Shown piece after piece: positions 9,046-17,193 of a DNA stretch of 35,706 bases; position 1 is the stretch's first letter; each line of letters opens with the position of its first letter. The notes below the pieces were generated by a model. The model saw only the letters and a list, made by a program, of their open reading frames with translations, did no database searches and was not told the origin of the DNA. A program made the translations under genes and the position numbers. Origin of the DNA: an uncultured Chryseolinea sp. (lineage in GTDB: Bacteria; Bacteroidota; Bacteroidia; Cytophagales; Cyclobacteriaceae); assembly GCA_946478915.1 (NCBI GenBank), contig CAMLER010000001.1, positions 1-35,706 on the forward strand. The letters run 5' to 3'.

Positions 9046-12000
9046 ATGCGCGGGCGGATTCTACTTTTCATATTAGCCACAATTCTTTTTTTCAGCCCTG
9101 CGTTGTCGCAGCACAATGTGAAAGCGTCGCTTAACGCTGCCCCGGCCTCTATCGGAGTAAGAGACACAACAATTGGTAAGTTTTATTATGCAAACCGGCA
9201 TGCCCCACCACGCGCAATAGTATTTGTTAAAAACGCGGTGACATCAGCCTCCTTTTTGTCAGGCATCAACCAATTCCTCGGTGTACCATCTGAATTTTCG
9301 TTTCTGGAAATAGAGTCAAATACTGACTACCTCGGAATGAAGCATCGCCTTATCCAACAACACTATAAAGGAATACCATTGGAGGGAGTGGAATATCGGG
9401 TGCATGAGAAGGATGGTTTTGTTACCTCGGCTAACGGTAGGGCTGTTCGCAGTATCCGGCCGGATATCCAGGCCACAATAAGCGAAGAACAGGCCTTTCA
9501 TTTGGCAGTGAAACATCTCAATTCAAAGGATACAATATTTCGGCCTGCCAGGAAGTTAATCGTTTCTAAAGGATTTACATTCACTCCGGAAAGTTTTTCC
9601 GTCGCCTTCCAATTCGATATTGACGTTTCATTAATCGAGCATTGGAGAGTTTCCGTTGATGCCCGGAACGGCGATATCCTGAATAAAATAAGTCTGGTAA
9701 ACAGTTGCGTTGAGGAGCCTGCACCACCCCTTCCCTATGGTACAGGTACCGGATCAACAAATTATTATGGGAACAGGACAATTCAAGTTGAGAAATTTAC
9801 AAGTGGTAATTCGCGTCTGATCGGGCAGACAGCAAGCGGGGGAAAAATTGGAACTTACGATTTTCAGAATGTCAGCATTTTGTCGTTGACGTTGTTTTAC
9901 GAGTTTCACAAAGCGTATGAATTTTTTTCCGCTACCAACACTTACTTCGATCCGTACCTTAAACCTGCTGTATCTGTACAATGGGCGGCGGAACAGGCCT
10001 ACGAATACTACTTCAAAAAACATAATCGCAACAGTTTTGACAACAATGGAAGCCTCATCAAGTCATATGTTCACGTCGACCGAGATTTAAATAATGCATT
10101 TTGGACTCACAATTTATTAGCGTTTGGAGACGGAAGCGACAACAATCCGCTGGTTGAACTGGATGTAGTTGCCCATGAACTAACTCACGGTGTTACACAA
10201 TACGAAGCTGGACTCCAATACTATAATGAGCCAGGAGCGCTAAACGAATCCTTCTCGGACATCCTCGGTAAGGCAGTTGAGTTCGACACTTTTGGCGATA
10301 CTGCTACGTGGCAGGTAGCCAGACGTTTTCGGGTTGGTGGGATGCGCGATCTCAGCAATCCGAATCTTAAGGGACAACCTGATACATACGCAGGAGATAT
10401 GTGGTACACCGGGGTCGAAGATAACGGAGGTGTTCATTACAATTCTGGCGTCCAGAACTACTGGTTTTATCTTTTATGCGAAGGTGGTAGCGGCGTGAAC
10501 GACCATCAATCCAATTATGCAGTAAACCCAATAGGGATGGACGCTGCGGTTAAAATAGCGTATCGAAATCTTACAGAATATCTTATTCGTGACTCCGATT
10601 ATCTTGACAGTCGCCTCGGCTCGTTATTGGCAGCCGCTGACTTATTTGGTACGAACTCTACAACTTACCAGGAAGTTGAAAATGCCTGGGATGCTGTCGG
10701 TGTGGTAGACGAGCCAATAATTACTGACCTCCAAGTTTATGATATTACTGCTACAACGGTTAAGCTTAAGGGAAGCTTGCTGCCACGAGGCAACATCGTT
10801 GAATACCGTTTCGAATACGGAACCACGGCTGCCCTGGGGAACTCATCTGAAACTTACTACTATACTAACACAGTGGAAGGAATTCTCACTGGGCTGCAAA
10901 GCGAGACAAAATACTATTTGAGACTTGTCGCGACAAATGAGAATGGAAGTTCATTCTATTCGTCGGAATTTACGACAATCTCCCTCGATCCCTTAGTAAA
11001 AATAAAACACACTGTTGATGTAACAGAAACCTCGGCAACACTATTCGGACTGGCAAATCCGAACAGTCTTCCCACTTCATTTTATTTTGAGTATGGACCA
11101 ACGCCGGCTTTGGGATTAACCACGGAGACATACCACCTTCCGGCTGATACAAAGTACCTTGATGTATCAGCACCAGTTATCAACCTTCAGGCTAGGCAAA
11201 CATATTATTACAGATTAGTTGCCACCAATGCTGTTGCCTCCTCCTCCACCGAGTCGTTTGCATTTTACACTGCAGCAAAGCCAGTTATCCATTCGTATAC
11301 ACCGGTAATGGCGCCGGTGGGCGCAGAGGTTAGGATTGTAGGCGAGAACTTCAACCTGAACCCAGAAAAGAACCACATCAGTTTTGGTGCCACACGAGCA
11401 GAGGTGTTATCATCCAGTGCATCAGAACTGACTGTGAAAGTCCCGGTCGGTGCTTCGCTTGCTCCGATATCCATACTGGATACCGAGTCGGGCCTTACCG
11501 CCGAATCAGTACAGGATTTCGTGCCAACATTCGCAGGAGAGTTTAGAAAGGGTGACATGCAACTCACAATGGGAAGCACTGACTACATCTATCAAACACT
11601 CGTGCAAGATATGGACGGCGACACCAAACCAGATATCGTTGCAAGGCACTACTTGGGTTTTTCAGTCTTCCAGAATGTGAACCAGGGGGGCGATATTTCC
11701 GACGAATCATTCATTCGAAACACATTTAACTCGGAAAATACCCCTGAGATTTTGTCGTTGGTCGATTTTGATGGCAATGGTTTAAAAGACATCGTGGCAC
11801 GTTATCCGGACGGTTTGCGCATCTACCCAAATTCATCTGTACCTGGCTATGTGTTCTTCGGCCCCCCGACAGTTTTACCTCTTGCCGGATATGATTTTGC
11901 GTTCAGCGACTTCGACCTTGATGGACACATTGACATTGCTGCCACCGAGAATGCGTCAAATAATGAAACTACCGTCCTCATACTGCGCAATCAAAATCCA

Positions 12001-14145
12001 AAGGGTGTCCTTGTAGCTGACAATTTCGTACAACGCTATCAAATGAAAGTCCCTTACTATATCCGCGGATGGTACAACGATGATTATAACAATGATGGCA
12101 AACCTGATCTCTTAGCTGCCTCATACAATAAAACTTTCCTGCCATTTTTGGTAAACAAAAGTCATCCAGGAACTTTATATTTTGAAGAAAACAACGTGGA
12201 GAATTCCATCATCGAAAGATATCCATTGTATTTTTCTCAGGATTTTAATCAGGACGGGTGGAAGGACATCATCTCGCATTCTTCTTCTCAGGACGAAAAT
12301 ATTTATATCGTTGAAAACAAGCGCAGCTCACCAAATATCACCATGGAGAACCGCAACGCTCTGCTAAGTGGATCTGGTGAAGCGGCCATTCATGCCGGGG
12401 ACTTAAATGGCGACGGAAAAATCGATGTGCTTGTGGGAAACAAAGACGGGCTGGTTACTATACTAAAAAATATTGCTTCGGCTCAGGACCGAATATCCAG
12501 CTCCTCTTTTGAAACTTTTGAAGAGTTTGGAAGCGCCAGCAGCTATATCTCAAACCAGACAAGCATGACCATTAGTGACTTGAATGGAGATGGCAGGCCA
12601 GAGGTAATAAACACTTACTCATTTCACCGGTTCCCCCATGAAGGTTACCAAATGGAAGTATGGCAGAATTCCCCGAACGACTGCCCTGATCCTTCGCTTA
12701 CCAGTGTTGTGGCGTCGCGGTACACGGCTACCCTCGTTCTGCCTCCGAATACCACTTTAGATCAATTTGAGGTCGAATATGCACCCGCAAATAGTACGTA
12801 CTGGTCAAGGATCTATTCTACAACCTTGACTTACTTAAGTCCCGGCTACACTTACAAGTTGAGAGTCCGCGCCAAATGCTATCTTGGGTTTACCGGATAT
12901 TATCTAATAAACTTCACAACAGATTGCGTGGATATTGATAATCTGTCCATAAAAGACATTGGAGTTTCATCTGTTAGATTAGAGTCGTACGAGTTGGGCT
13001 CCTTTGAGATACAATATTCGCCGGCAGGCGAAAGCAATTGGACGGTGTTGCCACGGTATGTCAGCCAGATTACGGATCTTGTTCCTGGCACCACGTACGA
13101 TCTCCGCCTAAGAGGACGCTGTTCTGTAGCGACTGAATTCAAGATCAGGCAGTTTACTACCCTTTGTCCCAAATTATCGTCAATTACCATTACAGACTTA
13201 GCCTACAATCACGCAACAGTGAATTGGACTAGCAACTACACAGGTGCCCCCGTTTTCGAATCCAGTGTGGATAACGTAGTGTGGGATCGAGTAGACGAAA
13301 GCCATTTAATGTCTGATCTTGTTCCAGGCAAAAAATATATCGTTAGAGGTAGGTTGCAATGTACTGACGTTAATTCAGATTTTATCGAAACTTCTTTTAC
13401 AACGCCATGCCCCACAGTCTCATACCTGAGTGCCGCATCCATTACACCATTCAGCGCAACAATACAGTGGAAAGATGAGTCCGAAACCCGAAGTTATACA
13501 CTTAGCTATTCTATCGCACCAAGCGGAAAAATAACAGAAGTAACAACCACATCGACATCATTTGTTCTTGATGGCCTATCGCCAGGAACAACCTATACGG
13601 TATCCGTGGCGCCACAATGTCTCGCACCCAAAAAATTTACGTCAATAAATTTCAGCACAATTTGCTATGTCCCGTTCAATTTGTCGGCAAGCAATGTAAC
13701 ACATACTACTGCTGAATTATCTTGGGACGATATTTTTGATGGACAACCCTATTCTATAGACTACACGATTTTGAACACTAACGTTTGGCTAAACGCTGCC
13801 ACATCATCCAAAAGAATATTACTGGATGGTCTGCGACCCGGAACGACGTATGAAGCACGGGTACACATCAATTGCACAAGCCAAGCTGAGCCTTTTGCTT
13901 CCGTCATTTTTGAAACAAGCCTTTACCAAGAAACGACATATGCGCCTAACCCGACAAATAGCAAGACGATTGTATATCCGTCTCAAAATCTCATAGGGCA
14001 TCGGTATGTGATATACGATAAAGTCGGTAGGAACGTCGCCAGCGGAAGGCTTGGCAGTTACATATTTGATTTGACCTTTTTTCCACCAGGGATATATACA
14101 TTACATATTGATGGAGAAAATCCAATGAGGGTCGTAAAACAATAA
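9046..14145 (+). CDS. Secreted M4 (thermolysin-like) metalloprotease with FG-GAP, FnIII-like repeats and T9SS type A tail
   Basis: This is a 1699-aa zinc endopeptidase precursor. I start it at ATG 9046, which gives the signal peptide MRGRILLFILATILFFSPALSQ; an upstream TTG in frame at 9022 is less likely. A fungalysin/thermolysin-type propeptide follows, including ISEEQAFHLAVKHL. The catalytic domain has HELTH at 377-381, Glu401 as third zinc ligand (NESFSD), and the DNGGVHYNSGVQNYWFYL block that carries the active-site histidine of M4 enzymes. Downstream are two FnIII-like domains, an IPT/TIG domain, and about seven FG-GAP/VCBS-type calcium loops (DMDGDTKPD, DFDGNGLKD, DFDLDGHID, DYNNDGKPD, DFNQDGWKD, DLNGDGKID, DLNGDGRPE). 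About five short FnIII-like repeats each carry a LxPGxxY motif. The end (APNPTNS ... GIYTLHI ... VVKQ) is a type A T9SS sorting domain. The enzyme probably works at the cell surface or outside the cell. Confidence 0.94.
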   Translation: MRGRILLFILATILFFSPALSQHNVKASLNAAPASIGVRDTTIGKFYYANRHAPPRAIVFVKNAVTSASFLSGINQFLGVPSEFSFLEIESNTDYLGMKHRLIQQHYKGIPLEGVEYRVHEKDGFVTSANGRAVRSIRPDIQATISEEQAFHLAVKHLNSKDTIFRPARKLIVSKGFTFTPESFSVAFQFDIDVSLIEHWRVSVDARNGDILNKISLVNSCVEEPAPPLPYGTGTGSTNYYGNRTIQVEKFTSGNSRLIGQTASGGKIGTYDFQNVSILSLTLFYEFHKAYEFFSATNTYFDPYLKPAVSVQWAAEQAYEYYFKKHNRNSFDNNGSLIKSYVHVDRDLNNAFWTHNLLAFGDGSDNNPLVELDVVAHELTHGVTQYEAGLQYYNEPGALNESFSDILGKAVEFDTFGDTATWQVARRFRVGGMRDLSNPNLKGQPDTYAGDMWYTGVEDNGGVHYNSGVQNYWFYLLCEGGSGVNDHQSNYAVNPIGMDAAVKIAYRNLTEYLIRDSDYLDSRLGSLLAAADLFGTNSTTYQEVENAWDAVGVVDEPIITDLQVYDITATTVKLKGSLLPRGNIVEYRFEYGTTAALGNSSETYYYTNTVEGILTGLQSETKYYLRLVATNENGSSFYSSEFTTISLDPLVKIKHTVDVTETSATLFGLANPNSLPTSFYFEYGPTPALGLTTETYHLPADTKYLDVSAPVINLQARQTYYYRLVATNAVASSSTESFAFYTAAKPVIHSYTPVMAPVGAEVRIVGENFNLNPEKNHISFGATRAEVLSSSASELTVKVPVGASLAPISILDTESGLTAESVQDFVPTFAGEFRKGDMQLTMGSTDYIYQTLVQDMDGDTKPDIVARHYLGFSVFQNVNQGGDISDESFIRNTFNSENTPEILSLVDFDGNGLKDIVARYPDGLRIYPNSSVPGYVFFGPPTVLPLAGYDFAFSDFDLDGHIDIAATENASNNETTVLILRNQNPKGVLVADNFVQRYQMKVPYYIRGWYNDDYNNDGKPDLLAASYNKTFLPFLVNKSHPGTLYFEENNVENSIIERYPLYFSQDFNQDGWKDIISHSSSQDENIYIVENKRSSPNITMENRNALLSGSGEAAIHAGDLNGDGKIDVLVGNKDGLVTILKNIASAQDRISSSSFETFEEFGSASSYISNQTSMTISDLNGDGRPEVINTYSFHRFPHEGYQMEVWQNSPNDCPDPSLTSVVASRYTATLVLPPNTTLDQFEVEYAPANSTYWSRIYSTTLTYLSPGYTYKLRVRAKCYLGFTGYYLINFTTDCVDIDNLSIKDIGVSSVRLESYELGSFEIQYSPAGESNWTVLPRYVSQITDLVPGTTYDLRLRGRCSVATEFKIRQFTTLCPKLSSITITDLAYNHATVNWTSNYTGAPVFESSVDNVVWDRVDESHLMSDLVPGKKYIVRGRLQCTDVNSDFIETSFTTPCPTVSYLSAASITPFSATIQWKDESETRSYTLSYSIAPSGKITEVTTTSTSFVLDGLSPGTTYTVSVAPQCLAPKKFTSINFSTICYVPFNLSASNVTHTTAELSWDDIFDGQPYSIDYTILNTNVWLNAATSSKRILLDGLRPGTTYEARVHINCTSQAEPFASVIFETSLYQETTYAPNPTNSKTIVYPSQNLIGHRYVIYDKVGRNVASGRLGSYIFDLTFFPPGIYTLHIDGENPMRVVKQ

Positions 14146-14197
14146 ATTCAGGATCACCATTTTTCCTATGATTGCCCTCATGGCGCATCGCGAGGTC

Positions 14198-14221
14198 CCC
14201 CCCCCAAAAAAAAAAAAAAAA
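14198..14221. repeat. Homopolymer block C8-A16
   Basis: Eight C residues (14198-14205) are followed directly by sixteen A residues (14206-14221). The block ends nine bases before the -33 element of the arsR promoter. A-tracts in this position can act as UP-like or bent DNA, and such runs are prone to slippage during replication. The run length may also be imperfect in the assembly. Confidence 0.85.
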
Positions 14222-14229
14222 TGAAAATT

Positions 14230-14261
14230 ATTGCGCAGTCACATGACTGCGCATATATTTG
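14230..14261 (+). promoter_or_regulatory. Promoter of the arsR operon (Bacteroidota type)
   Basis: A TTG -33 element lies at 14231-14233 and an exact TAnnTTTG -7 box (TATATTTG) at 14254-14261, separated by 20 nt, which fits the Bacteroidota promoter consensus. Transcription would begin around 14267, giving a leader of only about 15 nt before the ATG at 14282. There is no Shine-Dalgarno sequence. Both elements are embedded in the two palindromes described separately. Confidence 0.75.
14232..14253. promoter_or_regulatory. Operator palindrome 1 (spacer site)
   Basis: This is a perfect inverted repeat with 10-bp arms (TGCGCAGTCA and TGACTGCGCA) around a CA centre. It fills the spacer between the -33 and -7 elements almost exactly. 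It shares the core GCAGTCA-N2-TGACTGC with the second palindrome. It is a likely binding site for the ArsR-family repressor encoded just downstream. Confidence 0.75.
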
Positions 14262-14277
14262 CAGTCAAATGACTGCA
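14260..14277. promoter_or_regulatory. Operator palindrome 2 (start-site operator)
   Basis: This is a perfect inverted repeat with 8-bp arms (TGCAGTCA and TGACTGCA) around AA. It overlaps the last two bases of the -7 box and the predicted transcription start, and ends four bases before the arsR ATG. Its centre is 26 bp from that of palindrome 1, about 2.5 helical turns. Confidence 0.75.
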
Positions 14278-14281
14278 TAAA

Positions 14282-14602
14282 ATGGAATTGCGAAGAGACG
14301 TTTTTCAAGCCATTGCCGATCCCACCCGAAGGGCAATAATTGCCTTGGTTGCCATTCATGCAATGACGCCGGGTGCCATTGCCGATAATTTTAACTCATC
14401 AAGGCAAACGATCTCTAAACACATCCAGATTCTTACCGAATGTGAATTGCTGAATCAGGAGCAAACAGGCAGAGAGATCTACTATCATTTTAATGCAAAG
14501 AAAATGAAAGAAATTGCAGATTTTATCGAGCCGTTTCGCCAGATGTGGGATGACAGATTCAACAAATTGGAAAGCGTGATGAGAAAATATAAATCAAAAT
14601 AA
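14282..14602 (+). CDS. ArsR-family winged-helix transcriptional repressor
   Basis: This is a 106-aa DNA-binding regulator of the ArsR/SmtB fold. The N-terminus ([21 protein letters not shown]) and the recognition-helix region ([27 protein letters not shown]), followed by a wing ([11 protein letters not shown]), are typical of the ArsR members that precede AHSA1 (SRPBCC) genes. No CxC-type metal site is visible, so a metal sensor role is unlikely; the inducer is unknown. The ATG at 14282 sits four bases after a palindrome matching one inside the promoter, which points to autorepression of the operon. The AHSA1 gene follows after 5 nt. Confidence 0.9.
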   Translation: MELRRDVFQAIADPTRRAIIALVAIHAMTPGAIADNFNSSRQTISKHIQILTECELLNQEQTGREIYYHFNAKKMKEIADFIEPFRQMWDDRFNKLESVMRKYKSK

Positions 14603-14607
14603 AAGCT

Positions 14608-15078
14608 ATGCCGCTGAAAACAAAAATCCATGCTGAAGACGGAAAACAAGAAATAAAAATAACGAGGGAATTTGAGCTGCCATTAGAATTACTGTTTAAG
14701 GCATACGATGACGCGGAAATCGTTGAACAATGGATGGGTACAAAAGTGCTGAAGCTGGAAAGCAAGAAACATGGCAGTTATCGGTTTGAAACAACCGATC
14801 CCTTTGGGAACAAACATTATTTCAGCGGGACCATCCATGAACTTATTCCGAATAAAAAAATCATTCGGACTTTCGAGATGGAGAATACTCCATTCGAAGT
14901 GCAACTTGAATTCTTAGAATTTGAGAAACTTACTGTCGAATCCAGTAAGCTCAGCATACACCTGGTAATCCGATCTGTTGAATTGCGGGACCAAATACTT
15001 CAGCTTCCCTTTGCCCAGGGAATTAATATGGCGCATAATCGCCTGCAGGAAATAGTAAGCAAAATGGTAAAACCATAG
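14608..15078 (+). CDS. SRPBCC / AHSA1-like domain protein
   Basis: This 156-aa protein is of the START/Bet v1-like SRPBCC superfamily (AHSA1 or CalC type). The opening strand-helix (ITREFELPLELLFKAYDDAEIVEQWMG), the middle strands (GSYRFETTDPFGNKHYFSGTIHELIPNKKIIRTFEME) and the long C-terminal helix (MAHNRLQEIVSKM) fit the fold, which forms a hydrophobic ligand cavity. Proteins of this kind are regularly encoded directly behind ArsR-type repressors, as here (5-nt gap), but their ligand is generally unknown. It is cytoplasmic, with no signal peptide. It probably acts on, or senses, the small molecule that relieves ArsR repression; this is inference. Confidence 0.85.
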   Translation: MPLKTKIHAEDGKQEIKITREFELPLELLFKAYDDAEIVEQWMGTKVLKLESKKHGSYRFETTDPFGNKHYFSGTIHELIPNKKIIRTFEMENTPFEVQLEFLEFEKLTVESSKLSIHLVIRSVELRDQILQLPFAQGINMAHNRLQEIVSKMVKP

Positions 15079-15088
15079 ATCCAAAAAT

Positions 15089-15490
15089 ATGACTAGTACA
15101 AAGCGAAATAAAATCATTTACTGGATTGCAACTGTATGGCTATCTCTCGGTATGGTTTCCACTGGGATAGTTCAACTACTAAAGGTACCGGAGGAGGTGA
15201 ACATGTTTACACGCCTTGGCTACCCCTCCTACCTCCTGACGATGTTGGGGGTATGGAAACTGTTGGGTACAATAGCAGTTCTCATTCCAAAGTTTCCTTT
15301 GATAAAAGAGTGGGCATATGCCGGTTTTTTCTTCGCTATGTCGGGTGCCCTGTTGTCACATTTATTTAATGGCGATGAAGCGAAAGAACTTTTTGGCCCG
15401 GCATTATTAATTATCCTGACCCTTGTTTCCTGGTATTTCAGACCATCGGAAAGAAGATTGGATGCTGTTCAACATTATAGTACAACATGA
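15089..15490 (+). CDS. DoxX-like small integral membrane protein
   Basis: This 133-aa protein has four predicted transmembrane helices: about residues 8-28 (IYWIATVWLSLGMVSTGIVQL), 45-65 (YLLTMLGVWKLLGTIAVLIP), 72-90 and 98-116. It has the DoxX-like pattern of a GYP motif between TM1 and TM2 and a short C-terminal tail. DoxX-family proteins are inner-membrane proteins linked to redox or stress functions in some species, but the biochemical role of this short branch is unsettled. It follows the AHSA1 gene by 10 nt and overlaps the next gene by 4 bp, so it belongs to the ArsR-controlled operon. Confidence 0.8.
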   Translation: MTSTKRNKIIYWIATVWLSLGMVSTGIVQLLKVPEEVNMFTRLGYPSYLLTMLGVWKLLGTIAVLIPKFPLIKEWAYAGFFFAMSGALLSHLFNGDEAKELFGPALLIILTLVSWYFRPSERRLDAVQHYSTT

Positions 15491-16065
15491 ATCCAAAAGT
15501 TGACTTCTTCTTTGAGAGGGCCACTAAATGGCAAAATGAATTCAAACAGCTGCGCGCTATCGTACTAGACTGCGGGCTAACCGAAGAACTAAAATGGGGC
15601 CAGCCGTGCTACACCTTCGAAAAGGCCAACATCGTTTTGATTCACGGATTCAAGGAATACTGTGCTCTGCTATTCTTCAAAGGCGCTTTGTTAAAGGACA
15701 AGAAAAAACTTCTCATCCAACAAACGGAGAATGTGCAGTCGGCGCGGCAAATCCGTTTTACACACGTAAAAGAAATAATAAAATTGAAAGCTGCGCTGAA
15801 GTTATACATCTACGAAGCCATTAAAGTGGAGGAGTCGGGACTCAAAGTCGAATTCAAGAAGACTTCAGATTTTAAAGTCCCTGAAGAATTTCAAAATAAA
15901 CTAGATAAGCACCGTACCCTTAAAAAAGCTTTTGAAGCACTGACCCCGGGGCGCCAGAGAGCATACCTTTTTTACTTCTCTTCAGCTAAACAATCAAAAA
16001 CACGAGAAGAGCGGATAAAGAAATATGTGCAAAAAATTCTCGATGGGAAGGGATTGGATGACTAA
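15487..16065 (+). CDS. DUF1801 / YdeI (OmpD-associated) family protein
   Basis: This 192-aa cytoplasmic protein has an N-terminal DUF1801-like half (ELKWGQPCYTFEKANIVLI, CALLFFKGALLKD) and a C-terminal YdeI-type helical tail (PEEFQNKLDKHRTLKKAFEALTPGRQRAYLFYFSSAK, TREERIKKY). This combination is annotated in other bacteria as YdeI or bacteriocin-protection-like. The molecular function is not firmly known. It starts with the ATGA overlap on the DoxX-like gene, which makes it the fourth gene of the arsR operon. Together with AHSA1 and DoxX it forms a commonly seen set of small general-stress proteins. Confidence 0.8.
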   Translation: MNPKVDFFFERATKWQNEFKQLRAIVLDCGLTEELKWGQPCYTFEKANIVLIHGFKEYCALLFFKGALLKDKKKLLIQQTENVQSARQIRFTHVKEIIKLKAALKLYIYEAIKVEESGLKVEFKKTSDFKVPEEFQNKLDKHRTLKKAFEALTPGRQRAYLFYFSSAKQSKTREERIKKYVQKILDGKGLDD

Positions 16066-16124
16066 TTTGATACATGATATTTAGTGACGAAAATAACGTT
16101 AACTACTCCTGACAATTAAAAATT

Positions 16125-16685
16125 ATGAGTAAGAAAAAGCTAACAGCAGAACAACGTGAAGAACTCCTCCTCGCATTGGAAGTTCGGTTTGAAAAAAATA
16201 TGAAGCGCCACAAAGGCTTGGAGTGGTCGAAAGTCGCCTTAAAACTTTCAAGCGACAGTGACAAACTGTGGTCGCTCAACGAAATGGAAAGTACGGGTGG
16301 CGAACCAGATGTTGTGGGATTCGATAAAAAGACCGGTGAATTCATTTTCTACGATTGTGCTCCTGAAACTCCAAAAGGTCGCAGAAGTCTTTGTTACGAT
16401 GCTGATGCGCTTAAATCCCGAAAAGAACACAAACCAAAACATAGCGCGATTGGTTTGGCCACCGACATGGGTGTGAGAATTTTGACGGAACAACAATATC
16501 GCGAATTGCAAGAGCTTGGTGAATTTGATATGAAAACATCGAGCTGGGTAGAAACACCTGCTGACATCCGGGAACTTGGCGGTGCAATTTTTTGTGATCG
16601 TCGCTATGGAAAGGTATTCACATATCACAACGGAGCAGAATCCTACTATGCAGCCAGGGCTTTTCGTGCGTCAATCCGGGTCTAA
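16125..16685 (+). CDS. DUF4256 family protein
   Basis: This 186-aa protein matches the DUF4256 pattern as I recall it: an N-terminal helical start (LTAEQREELLLALEVRFEKNM), then SLNEMESTGGEPDVVG, the block FYDCAPETPKGRRSLCYD, and a C-terminal half with LGLATDMG-like and GGAIFCDRRYGKVFTYHNGAESYYAARAFR segments. The function is unknown. It lies 59 bp behind the DUF1801 gene on the same strand and could be read from the arsR promoter or from its own; the gap contains no clear promoter or terminator. The conserved charged and cysteine residues (DCAPE, CYDADA, CDRRYG) suggest an enzyme, but this is only a guess. Confidence 0.78.
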   Translation: MSKKKLTAEQREELLLALEVRFEKNMKRHKGLEWSKVALKLSSDSDKLWSLNEMESTGGEPDVVGFDKKTGEFIFYDCAPETPKGRRSLCYDADALKSRKEHKPKHSAIGLATDMGVRILTEQQYRELQELGEFDMKTSSWVETPADIRELGGAIFCDRRYGKVFTYHNGAESYYAARAFRASIRV

Positions 16686-16804
16686 GCATATTGTTTTTAG
16701 TGTAGGCTATGCGACATTCTTTGGCAATGAGCGAGCCGTGTCGATCTATGAATATTTCGCCGGTCTATAAAAGTCCTGCTCCGATCTCGGTCCAATTTAG
16801 ACTC

Positions 16805-16929
16805 CTCTGCGTGCATTTTATCAGCGTTCCCTCAGTGGAGGGAATTCACGCAGAGTGCGGAGTAATTCATTCTGAATTTTTCGCAGAAGGGCCAGCAAAA
16901 AAATTATACTCGTCTCAGCGGACTCAGCG
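16805..16929. repeat. Nested inverted repeat plus CTCAGCG direct repeats
   Basis: The outer arms are CTCTGCGTG (16805-16813) and CACGCAGAG (16847-16855). Inside them is a 7-bp stem TTCCCTC/GAGGGAA (16827-16844) with a 4-nt loop. Further right are two CTCAGCG units at 16914-16920 and 16923-16929. The CTCTGCG/CGCAGAG words resemble an intergenic repeat family I have seen in Bacteroidota genomes; this copy would be degenerate. Confidence 0.55.
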
Positions 16930-17122
16930 TGTATTTCGCTCATCGCCTACCTGCGCGTAGCAGCTACCCGCCTAAAAAAAATAGTTGAAGTCGTACGGCT
17001 ATCCCACATCTGTAATAGCGGTAAATTCATCACCGTGTCGTTTGATTCGCAGAATGCACATTCCTACCTCCAGTCAGCGCACTGGAACCAATGAGATCAA
17101 CGGCTGAAAGAGATATTTTTCA

Positions 17123-17130
17123 TAACTTTG
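17123..17130 (+). promoter_or_regulatory. -7 promoter box for iorAB
   Basis: TAACTTTG matches the Bacteroidota -7 consensus TAnnTTTG exactly. No good TTG -33 element lies at the expected spacing; the nearest is CTG at 17104-17106. The leader to the ATG at 17194 would be about 55-60 nt. Confidence 0.5.
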
Positions 17131-17193
17131 TTGTTCCCGCGTTGGTTTCAACCAACACACACACATAAAATCCAGGAATTTAATCGGAACCCT

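Larger units (their letters stand above)
16686..17193. other. Intergenic region, 508 bp, with hairpin repeats and a promoter
   Basis: No gene is supported here. The left half contains a nested inverted repeat and short CTCAGCG direct repeats (listed separately). The right half holds an exact TAnnTTTG box before iorA. The remaining sequence, about 16960-17110, shows nothing I can interpret. Confidence 0.6.

Noticed and set aside
16709..16960. 83-codon frame in the gap before iorA
   Set aside because: It reads across the nested inverted repeat and has no protein-like features.
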